Assembly: GCA_021201235.1 (NCBI GenBank)
Contig: JAJQFI010000016.1
Span: 124,001 to 188,000 of the forward strand
Direction of reading: 5' to 3'
DNA: 64,000 nucleotides
Origin: Oscillospiraceae bacterium
Lineage (GTDB): Bacteria; Bacillota; Clostridia; Oscillospirales; Ruminococcaceae
Part shown: piece by piece, positions 1-9,480 of the stretch
Numbering within the stretch: position 1 is the first letter of the stretch
Layout: every line of letters starts with the position of its first letter
Translations under genes and position numbers: made by a program
Notes under the pieces: model-generated
Database searches by the model: none
What the model was told of the DNA's origin: nothing
Seen by the model: the letters and a program-made list of their open reading frames with translations, nothing else

Positions 1-31
1 AAAATCCGATTTTTCGTTGAAATCAAGAAAA

Positions 32-63
32 ATGCACAGCACTTGTCGCCAAGCACTGTGCAT
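32..63 (-). terminator. Rho-independent terminator of pnp
   Basis: On the minus strand a fully paired 14-bp stem (ATGCACAGTGCTTG with CAAGTGCTGTGCAT, two G-U pairs) with a 4-nt loop is followed by a T run. It lies just past the pnp stop codon. Confidence 0.85.
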
Positions 64-73
64 TATTTTAATA

Positions 74-2215
74 TCAGTCTTTCTTCTGAGCTCTCTTTGC
101 GGCGAGGTCGATAAGTGCGTCCTTGCGGCTGAGGTTCAGTCTGCCCTGATCGTCGATTTCGATAACCTTGACGAGGATTTCATCGCCGATGGAAACAACG
201 TCCTCGACCTTGTTTACTCTCTGCATATCAAGCTTGGAGATGTGAACAAGACCGTCCTTGCCGGGAGCAATCTCGACAAATGCGCCGAAGTTCATAATTC
301 TTACAACCTTGCCCTTGTAGATAGAGCCGATTTCGGGGTCGAAGGCAATGGTATTGATGACGGAGATAGCCGCCTTTGCCTTGTCAAGGTCGAGACCGGA
401 GACGAATACGTTGCCGTCGTCGTTGATATCAATCTTGACGTCGTAATCGGCGGAAATCTTCTGGATGACCTTTCCGCCGGAGCCGATGACTTCACAAATC
501 TTGTCAACGGGAACCTTGGTGGTGAGCATCTTGGGAGCATACTTCGAAACCTGAGGTCTCGGAGCGTCGATAGCCTTTGCCATAATCTCATCAAGGATAT
601 AGTCTCTTGCCTTGTGAGTCTTAGCGAATGCTTCCTCGATAATCTCGTAAGTAAGACCGTCAACCTTGATATCTACCTGAATAGCGGTTATACCCTTGTG
701 GGTTCCGCCAACCTTGAAGTCCATATCGCCGAAGAAGTCCTCAAGACCCTGAATGTCCACCATAGTAGCGAATGAGCCGTCTTCCTTGGTGATAAGACCA
801 CAGGAGATACCGGCTACGGGAGCCTTTATCGGAACACCGGCATCCATAAGTGCCAGAGTAGAGCCGCAGATGGAACCCTGGGAAGTGGAGCCGTTGGAGG
901 AAAGAACCTCGGAAACAACTCTTATGGCATACGGGAATTCCTCAACGGAAGGAAGAACCGGAACGAGAGCCTTTTCAGCCAGAGCACCGTGACCGATTTC
1001 ACGACGTCCGGGTCCACGGGAAGCCTTGGTCTCGCCTACCGAGTAGGACGGGAAGTTGTACTGGTGCATATATCTCTTCTCGGTCTCTTCGTCAAGCCCG
1101 TCAAGTTTCTGGCACTCGCTTACGGGAGCCAGAGTTGCGATTGAGAGAACCTGAGTCTGCCCACGGGTGAAGAGTCCGGAGCCGTGAACTCTCGGGAGAA
1201 GACCAACCTCAGCCGCCAGAGGACGAATCTGGTCGAGGCTTCTTCCGTCGACACGCTTGCCCTCATAGAGCCAGTTGCGGACAATCTTCTTTTGGAGCTT
1301 ATAGATGCACTCGTCAATCATTGCAATCTGCTCGGGATACTGCTCGTCATACTTTTCGTGGATGGCATCCTTGATGGGCTGGAGTCTTGCTTCACGAACG
1401 TTCTTGTCGTCGGTGTCAAGAGCGACCTTTACGTCCTCAGCCGCCATCTCCTCGATAGCGTCAAAGAGGTCGTGGTCAACTTCCATGGACTCAAACTCGA
1501 ACTTCGGCTTGCCGATTTCAGCCTTGATTTCGTTGATGAACGCAACCATCTTCTGGATTTCCTTGTGTCCGGTCTTGATGGCGTTAAGCATAGTCTCGTC
1601 GTCGACCTCGTCGGCGCCGGCTTCAATCATAACGATTTTTTCCATGGTTCCGGCAACAGTGAGGTTAAGATGATTTCTTGAGCGCTGTTCAAGAGTCGGA
1701 TTGAGGACGATTTCTCCGTCAACAAGACCCACGCTGATACCTGCAATCGGTCCTGCCCACGGAATATCCGAGATGGAAAGAGCGATTGAGGTTGCGAGCA
1801 TGCCGGTGATTTCAGGCGAGCAATCGGGGTCAACCGACATAACGGTCATTACAACGGTTACGTCGTTACGCATGTCCTTCGGGAACAAAGGACGAATCGG
1901 GCGGTCAACCATTCTTGATGTAAGAATAGCCTTCTCGGAAGGCTTGCCTTCTCTCTTTGTGAAGGAGCCGGGGATTCTTCCTACCGAATAGAGCTTCTCC
2001 TCGTAATCAACGGAAAGCGGGAAGAAGTCGATGCCGTCTCTCGGCTTGACCGAGGCGGTTACGTTAGCCATGACTACGGTCTCACCGTAGGTGACCCAGC
2101 AGGAGCCGTTTGCTAATTCGCTGGTCTTGCCTGTCTCAACGGTGAGGGGGCGTCCGGCGAATGTGGTTTCGTACTTTCTGTACTTGTCAAACTTCTTGAG
2201 TTCTGACATTGCCAT
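74..2215 (-). CDS. pnp: Polyribonucleotide nucleotidyltransferase (PNPase)
   Basis: This is the phosphorolytic 3'-5' exoribonuclease of mRNA decay, cytoplasmic and trimeric in the family. The 713 residues match the usual length. Two RNase PH-like domains lie at about 15-145 and 320-530, with an all-alpha linker between them. A KH domain lies at about 555-615 (VIGSGGKVIQKI) and an S1 domain at about 620-695 (GSIYKGKVVRIMNFGAFVEI). An AGGAGG site lies 10 nt before the chosen ATG; a second ATG two codons later is possible. It follows rpsO on the same strand, the conserved rpsO-pnp order, with a long hairpin between them that could be a processing and autoregulation site. Confidence 0.97.
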   Translation of the reverse strand: MAMSELKKFDKYRKYETTFAGRPLTVETGKTSELANGSCWVTYGETVVMANVTASVKPRDGIDFFPLSVDYEEKLYSVGRIPGSFTKREGKPSEKAILTSRMVDRPIRPLFPKDMRNDVTVVMTVMSVDPDCSPEITGMLATSIALSISDIPWAGPIAGISVGLVDGEIVLNPTLEQRSRNHLNLTVAGTMEKIVMIEAGADEVDDETMLNAIKTGHKEIQKMVAFINEIKAEIGKPKFEFESMEVDHDLFDAIEEMAAEDVKVALDTDDKNVREARLQPIKDAIHEKYDEQYPEQIAMIDECIYKLQKKIVRNWLYEGKRVDGRSLDQIRPLAAEVGLLPRVHGSGLFTRGQTQVLSIATLAPVSECQKLDGLDEETEKRYMHQYNFPSYSVGETKASRGPGRREIGHGALAEKALVPVLPSVEEFPYAIRVVSEVLSSNGSTSQGSICGSTLALMDAGVPIKAPVAGISCGLITKEDGSFATMVDIQGLEDFFGDMDFKVGGTHKGITAIQVDIKVDGLTYEIIEEAFAKTHKARDYILDEIMAKAIDAPRPQVSKYAPKMLTTKVPVDKICEVIGSGGKVIQKISADYDVKIDINDDGNVFVSGLDLDKAKAAISVINTIAFDPEIGSIYKGKVVRIMNFGAFVEIAPGKDGLVHISKLDMQRVNKVEDVVSIGDEILVKVIEIDDQGRLNLSRKDALIDLAAKRAQKKD

Positions 2216-2260
2216 AGTGTAATATCCTCCTTAAAAATAGGTTTTTTATATTTTCAAGCG

Positions 2261-2324
2261 GATGTTTTAGCAATAAGTTAAGGCTTTTGTACTCCAAAGG
2301 GCTTAACTTATTACTAAAAAACAT
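2261..2324 (-). other. Long stem-loop between rpsO and pnp
   Basis: The arms 2261-2282 and 2302-2324 pair over about 20 bp, including an uninterrupted 11-bp core (AATAAGTTAAG with CTTAACTTATT), around a loop of about 19 nt. In the mRNA it lies 46-110 nt upstream of pnp. In E. coli the pnp leader hairpin is cut by RNase III and used for autoregulation. A similar role here is inference from position and shape. Confidence 0.6.
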
Positions 2325-2365
2325 CGCCTGTCAATACAATTTCATTTTTCTCAAGACTTATTCAA

Positions 2366-2402
2366 AGGGCAGTAAGCCGCTCGAGAAAGCCGCTACTGCC
2401 CT
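2366..2402 (-). terminator. Hairpin after rpsO, probable partial terminator
   Basis: AGGGCAGTA and TACTGCCCT pair around an inner GC-rich arm, 12 nt past the rpsO stop. There is no strong T run after it. It may therefore reduce rather than stop transcription into pnp, or act as a 3' stabiliser. Confidence 0.5.
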
Positions 2403-2414
2403 ATGAGTCGTGAT

Positions 2415-2681
2415 TTACTTTCTCAAGCCGAGCTTTTCAACGATTTCGCGGTAGCGGTTGACATCCTTCTTCTTGAGATAGTTGAGAAGGTTACGTCTCT
2501 TACCTACCATCTTGAGAAGTCCTCTTCTTGAGTGGTGGTCGTTCTTGTTCGCCTTGAGATGCTCGGTGAGGTCGGCGATTCTCTTGGTGAGAATTGCAAT
2601 CTGGACCTCGGGTGAGCCGGTGTCGTTCTCGGACAGTCTGTTAGCCTCAATAATTGCGGCTTTTTCTTCTTTTCTGAGCAT
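2415..2681 (-). CDS. rpsO: 30S ribosomal protein S15
   Basis: S15 is a primary 16S rRNA binder that nucleates the platform of the small subunit. The protein from [10 protein letters not shown] has 88 residues, the normal family length. It carries the S15 signature with TGSPEVQIA and the [19 protein letters not shown] segment. The frame stays open 12 codons further upstream, but the AAAGAGGT ribosome site lies just before this ATG. A structured leader that could mediate S15 autorepression lies directly upstream. Confidence 0.97.
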   Translation of the reverse strand: MLRKEEKAAIIEANRLSENDTGSPEVQIAILTKRIADLTEHLKANKNDHHSRRGLLKMVGKRRNLLNYLKKKDVNRYREIVEKLGLRK

Positions 2682-2717
2682 TTGTAATACCTCTTTCAAA
2701 ATTACTTCCGTCAGCAT

Positions 2718-2781
2718 GGACAGCGGCAGGTATCTCTCCCCTTTGGGGCTGAATCCGCTACCCGAGTCTGCGGTATTGTCC
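2718..2781 (-). promoter_or_regulatory. Probable S15 mRNA leader structure
   Basis: The ends GGACA and TGTCC close a multi-branched fold. Inside are a CCGC...GCGG arm and a CCCC-AAA-GGGG hairpin. It ends about 37 nt before the rpsO start and lies downstream of the promoter. Ribosomal protein S15 is known to repress itself through leader folds of several unrelated designs. That this fold binds S15 is inference. Confidence 0.5.
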
Positions 2782-2813
2782 GCACAGATTATTTCTCCTG
2801 CACAGACTGATAT

Positions 2814-2842
2814 ATGTTATCACAAAATTTCCGATTTGTAAA
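2814..2842 (-). promoter_or_regulatory. rpsO-pnp promoter
   Basis: TTTACA (2837-2842), 17-bp spacer, TAACAT (2814-2819), giving a leader of about 125 nt before rpsO. Confidence 0.6.
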
Positions 2843-2905
2843 GGGGTTTGGAGCGAGTTTTGAAAATTTTTTTGGGAACCGGAAGAAAGTTTTTTCAAAA
2901 AAGCC

Positions 2906-2934
2906 TTGACAAATCATCTTGGGTGTGTTATCAT
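2906..2934 (+). promoter_or_regulatory. tRNA-fMet promoter
   Basis: TTGACA (2906-2911), 17-bp spacer, TATCAT (2929-2934), about 38 bp before the tRNA 5' end. Confidence 0.75.
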
Positions 2935-2972
2935 AAATAACGCACTCGGGGCGAGAGCCCCTTGTGATATAT

Positions 2973-3048
<76 letters not shown>

Positions 3049-3054
3049 GAAAAA

Positions 3055-3087
3055 ATCCCGGATTGATTTAATCCGGGATTTTTTGTT
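3055..3087. terminator. tRNA-fMet terminator
   Basis: ATCCCGGATT and AATCCGGGAT form a 10-bp stem flanked by A and T runs, so it could work in both directions. Confidence 0.85.
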
Positions 3088-3149
3088 ATTCCCCGAGATT
3101 TTGATCTCGTAATATCAGGATAAATCAATATCCGTCTTTCTATCGGTCA

Positions 3150-3178
3150 TTGAATTTTGGCTCAGTATATAGTATAAT
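3150..3178 (+). promoter_or_regulatory. Promoter of the GH43 gene
   Basis: TTGAAT (3150-3155), 17-bp spacer, TATAAT (3173-3178), 32 bp before the start codon. Confidence 0.7.
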
Positions 3179-3209
3179 TTTACTATCACCTTTTGAAAGG
3201 AACATCAAA

Positions 3210-4781
3210 ATGAAGAAAAGGATAATCAGCCTTATGACAACAGCTACTATTCTCGGCGCAACACTTACCGGTTGCGGCAGTGCAACAGCATCTGACTTTA
3301 CTATCTCGAAAGACCTTGTCGACACCGAGGAGCTCGGCTACAGCGTCGGTGACACGTTGGCGGAAGCAAACAAGTATGTCGGCGAAAACAACCCGATTTC
3401 ATCGGTCATCTTCTTTGCCGACCCGACCTCCGTTGAGTATAACGGAAGGCTCTATGTCTATGGCACGAACGACAGCGAACAGCATGATGCAGGCACCGGA
3501 AACGACGAAAACACCTACGGCTCAATCGGTTCGCTTGTCTGCTACTCCACTGACGACATGGTGAGCTGGACGTATGAGTGCACTATCGAGGTTACAGAAA
3601 TCGCGACGTGGGCGGGATGCAGTTGGGCACCGTCGATTGTTTCGAGAGAAACTTCGAACGGCAAGACAGAATTCTTCCTCTACTTTGCGAACGGCGGAAG
3701 CGGCATAGGAGTTCTCAAGTCCGACTCCCCCACCGGTCCTTGGGAAGACCCTATCGGCGAGGCTCTGATAAGCCCGACTACAGGCGCACTCGCCGACGAC
3801 CCTGTTTACTGGTGCTTTGACCCGGGAGTCGTTATCGACGATGACGGTGTGGGATGGCTCGCATTCGGCGGTGGGAGCGCTATGCACGACGACGAGGACG
3901 GAATGTACACCGGCAACTGCCGGATTGTCAAGCTCGGCGAGGACATGGTTTCTCTCGACAGCGAGATAACAAAAGTAAACGCTGTATACCACTTCGAGGC
4001 AAACGAGCTGAACTATATCAACGGCACCTATGTATTGACCTACTGTTCTAACTATGAGGACAGGTACAAATGGGATTCATACGATTCAGACGAGGAGGCT
4101 CCGACCACCTGCTCGATGGTCTATATGACTTCGACCGATCCTCTTGACCCGGACAGTTGGGTTTACGGTGGCGAATACCTTTCGAATCCGTCGAAATACG
4201 GCTTCTCGTTCAGCAACAACCACTCGCATCTCCAGAAGTTCGGGGACACATACTATATCCTATATCAGACGGTAATGCTCCTTGACAATATGGGCTCATC
4301 CGCAAGCGGTTACAGGAGCATCGGGGTTGATGTTATTGAAGTCGACGAAGATACGGTCACCATCTCCCCAGCCACCATGACAAGAGAGGGCGTAAGCCAG
4401 CTCAAAGACTTGGACGCTTTTGATGTCAATCAGGCAGAGACTGCCGTCACTACTGCGGGAATCACATATTACACGAGTGAAGACAGGACGTTTATCACAA
4501 ATATCTCAGACGGCGACTGGTCGGCAGTTTCATCGGTCGATTTCGGAAACGGCGCCAATGCCTTTGCGGCTACCGTAAGAGGAAAAGGCATTATTGAAAT
4601 AAGGCTTGATTCCACGGATGGTGAAGTCGTCGGAAGCGTTCAGTTTGAGACCGGAAGCGACTTTGAGACGATTGTCTGCAATCTTGACAAGACCGTTTCA
4701 GGGACACACGATTTATACTTTGTTTTCGGAGGGAGCTTCGTGTTTGACGAATGGCAGTTTGCGTATATCGAAGCCAAATAA
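3210..4781 (+). CDS. Secreted GH43-family glycosidase lipoprotein with CBM6-like domain
   Basis: The 523-residue product starts at MKKRIISLMT after a GAAAGG site. Its lipoprotein signal ends at LTGC, so it is probably anchored outside the membrane. Residues about 50-400 look like a five-bladed GH43 propeller: FFADPTSVEYNGRLYVYGT holds the likely base Asp, and EANELNYINGTYVLTY holds the likely acid Glu. GH43 enzymes remove arabinose or xylose from plant polysaccharides. The last 130 residues resemble a CBM6 carbohydrate-binding domain. It stands alone between its own promoter and a shared terminator, with no transporter or regulator next to it. The exact substrate cannot be told from sequence. 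Confidence 0.85.
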   Translation: MKKRIISLMTTATILGATLTGCGSATASDFTISKDLVDTEELGYSVGDTLAEANKYVGENNPISSVIFFADPTSVEYNGRLYVYGTNDSEQHDAGTGNDENTYGSIGSLVCYSTDDMVSWTYECTIEVTEIATWAGCSWAPSIVSRETSNGKTEFFLYFANGGSGIGVLKSDSPTGPWEDPIGEALISPTTGALADDPVYWCFDPGVVIDDDGVGWLAFGGGSAMHDDEDGMYTGNCRIVKLGEDMVSLDSEITKVNAVYHFEANELNYINGTYVLTYCSNYEDRYKWDSYDSDEEAPTTCSMVYMTSTDPLDPDSWVYGGEYLSNPSKYGFSFSNNHSHLQKFGDTYYILYQTVMLLDNMGSSASGYRSIGVDVIEVDEDTVTISPATMTREGVSQLKDLDAFDVNQAETAVTTAGITYYTSEDRTFITNISDGDWSAVSSVDFGNGANAFAATVRGKGIIEIRLDSTDGEVVGSVQFETGSDFETIVCNLDKTVSGTHDLYFVFGGSFVFDEWQFAYIEAK

Positions 4782-4797
4782 TCTGCGCTAAAAAAGC

Positions 4798-4831
4798 AAG
4801 GGACACCGCACTATGCGATGTCCCTTTTATT
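4798..4831. terminator. Convergent terminator
   Basis: AAGGGACA and TGTCCCTT pair around a 14-nt loop with T and A runs on either side. It serves the GH43 gene and the opposing gene that ends at 4837. Confidence 0.8.
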
Positions 4832-4836
4832 ATGGC

Positions 4837-5622
4837 TTATTTCTTTTTATTGTCTTTCTTAGCTTTCTTTTTCTTCTGGTTCTGATAAGGATATGGGCTC
4901 ATCTGAGCTTTTTCTCTCTTGTCGTCAAGGATGAAGCCGTAAATCGTGAGAACAGCGAAGACGACAAATCCGATTCCCGCAGGAACAGCTACGCACCAAT
5001 AAGGAATGGTATCGGAGGCTTCGGGCAGAGCCTGAATCTTGAGTGTATAGCCAAGAGCCGTGCCGCTCAGACCCATCGCCGAAAGACCTTCGGTGAAGAG
5101 CTCCTCCTCGGAAGAGGTCATTGTCTTGAAGCGTCCCGTTATCTCAACGATACTGCCCTGATAGCCCGCATCCGGATCGGCGGCATATTTGAGATAGGCG
5201 TCTATAACCTCCTGAATCTCATCATCGCCGCGCTTGTCAGCCTGAACGAGAGTTGCGACCTGTTCTCCGTCGATATCGAGATACATTACATAGTAGTAAT
5301 AGGTTGCGGCATCCTCGGTTGCGGCTATATAGCCGATTTGCGCCAGGAACTTATAAGCACTGCCGGTTACATACTGGTCGGTAAGGTCGTATGTCAGCGT
5401 TACGTCCGAAAGGGATATAACGTTTTCTGCCGTCTTGACATTGCCATAGATAGTTCCGATGGTAGCCGCAGTCGGCAGGAATGCAACAAGGCATATGATA
5501 GCCGCAATCAGAAGTATATAGATTGTTTTGCCGGAGAGGAACCGCTTCAGCTTGGTGTCCTCGGTCGGGGCATATTTTTCTTTGACTTCGTAGGTTTCGT
5601 TATTTCCGTCTAAAATACTCAT
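4837..5622 (-). CDS. Hypothetical membrane protein, two transmembrane segments
   Basis: I do not recognise this family. The 261-residue protein starts at MSILDGNNET after a GGAGGA site; ten in-frame codons upstream are ignored. It has a short cytoplasmic N-terminus and a membrane helix at about 40-60. An external domain of about 140 residues with Tyr-rich stretches (TYYYYVMYLDI) follows, then a second helix at about 215-237. The tail is very basic and ends in many Lys. The gene has its own promoter, whose -35 overlaps the stop codon of the neighbouring exporter gene. Confidence 0.7.
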   Translation of the reverse strand: MSILDGNNETYEVKEKYAPTEDTKLKRFLSGKTIYILLIAAIICLVAFLPTAATIGTIYGNVKTAENVISLSDVTLTYDLTDQYVTGSAYKFLAQIGYIAATEDAATYYYYVMYLDIDGEQVATLVQADKRGDDEIQEVIDAYLKYAADPDAGYQGSIVEITGRFKTMTSSEEELFTEGLSAMGLSGTALGYTLKIQALPEASDTIPYWCVAVPAGIGFVVFAVLTIYGFILDDKREKAQMSPYPYQNQKKKKAKKDNKKK

Positions 5623-5675
5623 TTTATGTCCTCCATGACATGGGTTCCGCGGCAAGCCGCCAACAACTAACGAAA

Positions 5676-5704
5676 ATTATAGCACATTACTTCGTCCACG
5701 TCAA
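5676..5704 (-). promoter_or_regulatory. Promoter of the 4837-5622 gene
   Basis: TTGACG (5699-5704), 17-bp spacer, TATAAT (5676-5681). The -35 lies on the stop codon of the upstream ABC gene. Confidence 0.75.
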
Positions 5705-7590
5705 TTATTTTGTAAGAGGTTTTCTTTTTCAAACTGCAACATATAGAGCTCGTAATAGTGACCCTTGAGTGCAATGAGCTCGTCGTGGGTGCCGCTTTCG
5801 AGTATTTCACCGTGAGAAAGATAGATAATCCTGTCGGCTTTTCGGATGGTCGAAAGTCTGTGCGCAACTATGAGAAGCGTTCCGATATTCATCATCTTTT
5901 CGAGCGAATCCTGAATAAGGACTTCCGTTTCGGTGTCGATATTGGCGGTCGCTTCGTCAAGAATCATGACCTCGGGCTTGTGGATGATGGTCCGGGCAAA
6001 CGAAAGGAGCTGTCTCTGACCGGCAGAGAAGTTGTTGCCACGTTCCCTTACCTCTTCGTCGAGACCCTTATCAAGCTTTTCAATTATCTTGTCGGCATTG
6101 ACATAACGGCAGACGTCCATTATCTCCTCATCGGTGAAGCTGTCTTCACGAAGAACTATGTTGCTTCGGATAGTACCCGAGAAGAGGAAAACGTCCTGAA
6201 GCATCTGACCGAAGTGTCGACGGAGACTTGAGACAGTGTAGTGCTTGATATCTACACCGTCGATGAGAATCTGACCCTTCTGGATATCGTAGTTACGACA
6301 GATGAGGGAAAGTATCGTCGTCTTGCCGGAGCCGGTTGCTCCGACAAATGCAACCGTTTCGCCGGCATTGACCTTGAACGAAACGTCTTTCAAAACCCAC
6401 TCGCCTTCATTATAGGCAAACCAGACATTTCTGAATTCGATATCGCCCTTGCAGGTTTCGAAATCTACGGCGTCCGGCTCATCCTGAATTTCGGGAACCA
6501 TGTCGAAGATGGTGAAAATCTTCTCGGCGGAAGCGAATGCCGACTGAAGCCAGTTGAACTGCTCGGCAAGATTCTGAATCGGGTTATAGAACTTTGAGAT
6601 GTACATGTAGAAGGATACGACGGTACCGCTGGTGATAGTCTGCCCCAGGAAAACGGTTTCCTTTATGTATCCCCTGCCGCCGAGGTAGAAGAGGCAAAGT
6701 ATAGACGAGACATAGAGCATATAGACGAGAGGACGGAAGACCGCAAACGTGAATATCTGCTGAGTCTGTGCCTTCTCGAGCTTCTTGTTGCGCTCTTGGA
6801 ATTCGCCGAGCTTTCTGTCCTCACGGTTGAAAATCTGGATAATCTTCATGCCGGAAAGATGCTCGGATATGAACGTGTTTATTTCGGTTGTGCCGTCCTT
6901 GACACGTCTGTAAGCACGGCGGGAGAACTTTCTGAATATAACCGTGAAGAGAAGAATAAACGGCACAAAGCAAAGAACCATCAATGTGAGCTGATAGTTC
7001 AGCATCAGCATGGCAACGAGAACACCGACGATTACGAAGAAGTTCTTTATAAGGTTTACGAGAATGTTCGTGAACATTACCGAGATGGCGTTGGTGTCGT
7101 TTGTAACACGGGTTACGAGCTTTCCGACGGGGATGTTATTAAGTTGTGCATGAGACAGGCTCTCGATGTGCTTCATGAGGTCTTCACGGAGCGCCGAAAG
7201 TATCTTCTGACCGATTTTCTGGAGTACTATAGCCTGAACATAGGTGCATATCATCGAGATAATGAGGATGCTTGCATAGACTGCGATGTAGGCGAAAATT
7301 TCATTCATCTCGAAGTCGCCGACTATCATGTCCTCGATTTCGCCGATGATTAACGGGGATATGATATCGTAGGCAACCGATACCAGCATTACAAAGAGAA
7401 CGAAGATGAACTGTCCCAGATAGGGCTTGGCATACTTGAGGAGTCTCTTGAGAATCTCACCGTCGGACATGTTTCTGTCGAAGCCCATAGCTTCTTTTCT
7501 GTCCTTGACGGAGAGATAAGCGACTATAAATACGATTGAGACAACGCCGATTACAGCGCCGACCGCCAAAAGAGGATAAAACTCACGCAT
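5701..7590 (-). CDS. ABC exporter half-transporter, catalytically complete partner (BmrD-like)
   Basis: A 629-residue fusion of a six-helix exporter domain (about 1-340) and an ATPase domain (about 380-615). Visible motifs are Walker A GATGSGKTT, signature FSAGQRQL, Walker B VMILDEATANID with the catalytic Glu, and the H-loop VAHRL. Its start overlaps the stop of the preceding exporter gene by 8 nt (ATGCGTGA), which suggests coupled translation of a heterodimer. Sequence style and gene order resemble YheI/YheH (BmrC/BmrD), a multidrug exporter of Bacillus. The substrate is not predictable. Confidence 0.9.
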   Translation of the reverse strand: MREFYPLLAVGAVIGVVSIVFIVAYLSVKDRKEAMGFDRNMSDGEILKRLLKYAKPYLGQFIFVLFVMLVSVAYDIISPLIIGEIEDMIVGDFEMNEIFAYIAVYASILIISMICTYVQAIVLQKIGQKILSALREDLMKHIESLSHAQLNNIPVGKLVTRVTNDTNAISVMFTNILVNLIKNFFVIVGVLVAMLMLNYQLTLMVLCFVPFILLFTVIFRKFSRRAYRRVKDGTTEINTFISEHLSGMKIIQIFNREDRKLGEFQERNKKLEKAQTQQIFTFAVFRPLVYMLYVSSILCLFYLGGRGYIKETVFLGQTITSGTVVSFYMYISKFYNPIQNLAEQFNWLQSAFASAEKIFTIFDMVPEIQDEPDAVDFETCKGDIEFRNVWFAYNEGEWVLKDVSFKVNAGETVAFVGATGSGKTTILSLICRNYDIQKGQILIDGVDIKHYTVSSLRRHFGQMLQDVFLFSGTIRSNIVLREDSFTDEEIMDVCRYVNADKIIEKLDKGLDEEVRERGNNFSAGQRQLLSFARTIIHKPEVMILDEATANIDTETEVLIQDSLEKMMNIGTLLIVAHRLSTIRKADRIIYLSHGEILESGTHDELIALKGHYYELYMLQFEKENLLQNN

Positions 7591-9367
7591 TTACGACACC
7601 CCTTTCGTTTTCAAGACGCTGAAGATCGACCGTCAGCTTGTACTGCGGACAGCTCTTGTAGAGCTCTTCATGGTTGCCGACCGCAAGTATATTTCCGTCG
7701 TCAATGAAGATAATCTTGTCCATATGCTCGATGGTGGTGACTCTGTGGGCAATGAGAATCGTTGTCTTGCCCTTGCGTGAAGTCTTAAGACCGGAAAGGA
7801 TTTCCTTCTCGGTTTCGATATCTACCGCCGAAACGGAGTCATCCAGGATGAGAATAGAAGCATCCTTCATAAGTGCTCTTGCAATCGAGATTCTCTGCTT
7901 CTGTCCGCCGGAGACGGTCACGCCACGCTCGCCCAAGACTGTATCATAGCCTTCGGCAAATTCAACGATATTGTCGTCGACAGCAGAAAGCTTGGCTGCC
8001 TCAACGGCTTTTTCATGGCTGACATTATCGGTTGCAAATTCGATATTGTGCTCTATCGTGTCGCTGAACAGGAAGTTATCCTGCGGGACATAGGCACAGT
8101 ATTTTCTGAGAGATGCTATCGAGATTGAATTTACATCCTTGCCGTCGACGAATATCTTGCCGTCGGGGACGTTGTAGATTCTTAAAATCAGGTCGGCAAG
8201 GGTGGTCTTACCTGCTCCGGTTCTTCCGATTACGCCGACGCTTTCACCGGCATTTATCTTAAACGATGCATTCTTGAGGACGTCATACTCGCCGTCGGGG
8301 TATCTGAATGTAAGGTCTCTGAATTCGATGTCGCCCTTGACATCTTCGATATCCGTAACATCTTCCCTGTCTTTGACATCGACTTCGGCATCAAGGAGCT
8401 CGCTGACTCTCTTAAGCGACGCTGCGCCCTGAGAGTGCATGTTGATGAGCTCGGCGACTGCCATTACAGGCCAGACGATTGAGTTGAAGTAGCCCATGAA
8501 TTCGACAAGCTGTCCTGCGTTGAAGGTACCCTTATAAACAAGATAGCTTCCGTAGCCCAGGATAACGCAGATTACGGATTCCACAAGCAAGGTTACGAAA
8601 ATCGTCATAAGGGTTGAAAGACGGGTGTATTCGACGTTGGCGTCCTCATTCTCTTTATTGAGCTTGCGGAACGCCATGAGCTCTTTACTCTCTTTTACGA
8701 ACGCCTTGATTACGGCGATTCCCGAAAAGCTTTCCTGAGAAAAATCGGAGAGCTTCGAGAATGCCTCCTGACGGACTTCCCACTTCTTCTCCATGTACTG
8801 CATAAGCGTCAAGCCGACACCGAAAAGAAGGGCTATCGGAATCATGCAAAGAAGCGACATGAGCGCGTTCATTCTGAGCATCTTTATGAACGAAAGAATG
8901 CCAAGGAATGCGGCATCACAGGTCATCAGGACTCCGTTTGAATAGCAGTCGCGGATGGTTTCGAGGTCGTTTGTGAAGAGCGACATCAGATTGCCGACCT
9001 TGTTCTTCTGGTAATACTGCTGAGAAAGGTCCTTGCAGTGGTCGAACATACGGAATCTCAAATCCGCCGCAACCTTGTTTCCGCTTCCGTTGAAGCAGAC
9101 GCGCCAGAGAAATCTTCCGGTGACTATTCCGACGATGATGCCTATCATCGGCAGGCAAACTTCGTCAAGAAGATAGTCGATGTCAAACACCGCCGTTGTG
9201 CCGTCGTCAAGAGTGACATAGCCCTGATTCAGACCATTGATGACATCACGATAAAGCTCGGGAATGACAAGCTGTAGGTAGTCAACGAGAACCAGCGCGG
9301 CAATGCCGATTAATAAAAGATAGGCATATTTTATGTAGTAGCGATTTATGTGCTTTCCGAAAAGCAA
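7583..9367 (-). CDS. ABC exporter half-transporter, degenerate-site partner (BmrC-like)
   Basis: An exporter domain plus ATPase domain of about 594 residues. Walker A is GRTGAGKTT and the signature is VSGGQKQR. Walker B reads ILILDDSVSAVD, with Asp in place of the catalytic Glu, the hallmark of the degenerate site in asymmetric heterodimers such as BmrC/BmrD and TM287/288. The frame opens at a TTG at 9382. A run of seven G (9374-9380) is the only ribosome-site-like sequence and sits 6 nt before a second TTG at 9367, which I prefer. The promoter at 9404-9432 leaves only a short leader. Confidence 0.85.
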   Translation of the reverse strand: MLFGKHINRYYIKYAYLLLIGIAALVLVDYLQLVIPELYRDVINGLNQGYVTLDDGTTAVFDIDYLLDEVCLPMIGIIVGIVTGRFLWRVCFNGSGNKVAADLRFRMFDHCKDLSQQYYQKNKVGNLMSLFTNDLETIRDCYSNGVLMTCDAAFLGILSFIKMLRMNALMSLLCMIPIALLFGVGLTLMQYMEKKWEVRQEAFSKLSDFSQESFSGIAVIKAFVKESKELMAFRKLNKENEDANVEYTRLSTLMTIFVTLLVESVICVILGYGSYLVYKGTFNAGQLVEFMGYFNSIVWPVMAVAELINMHSQGAASLKRVSELLDAEVDVKDREDVTDIEDVKGDIEFRDLTFRYPDGEYDVLKNASFKINAGESVGVIGRTGAGKTTLADLILRIYNVPDGKIFVDGKDVNSISIASLRKYCAYVPQDNFLFSDTIEHNIEFATDNVSHEKAVEAAKLSAVDDNIVEFAEGYDTVLGERGVTVSGGQKQRISIARALMKDASILILDDSVSAVDIETEKEILSGLKTSRKGKTTILIAHRVTTIEHMDKIIFIDDGNILAVGNHEELYKSCPQYKLTVDLQRLENERGVVNA

Positions 9368-9403
9368 TATAATCCCCCCCAAAAATCACAAAATTCAAAG
9401 GCG

Positions 9404-9432
9404 ATTATAGCACATTGCACCGTTGAAATCAA
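9404..9432 (-). promoter_or_regulatory. Promoter of the BmrCD-like pair
   Basis: TTGATT (9427-9432), 17-bp spacer, TATAAT (9404-9409). Confidence 0.75.
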
Positions 9433-9480
9433 GAGGCAATTTCGCTATATTGTATTTCACCGAAAGACAATTTTTGGCAT

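Noticed and set aside
17-775. Plus-strand open frame opposite pnp
   Set aside because: Antisense to a well-conserved gene. Codon pattern of the opposite strand explains the open frame.
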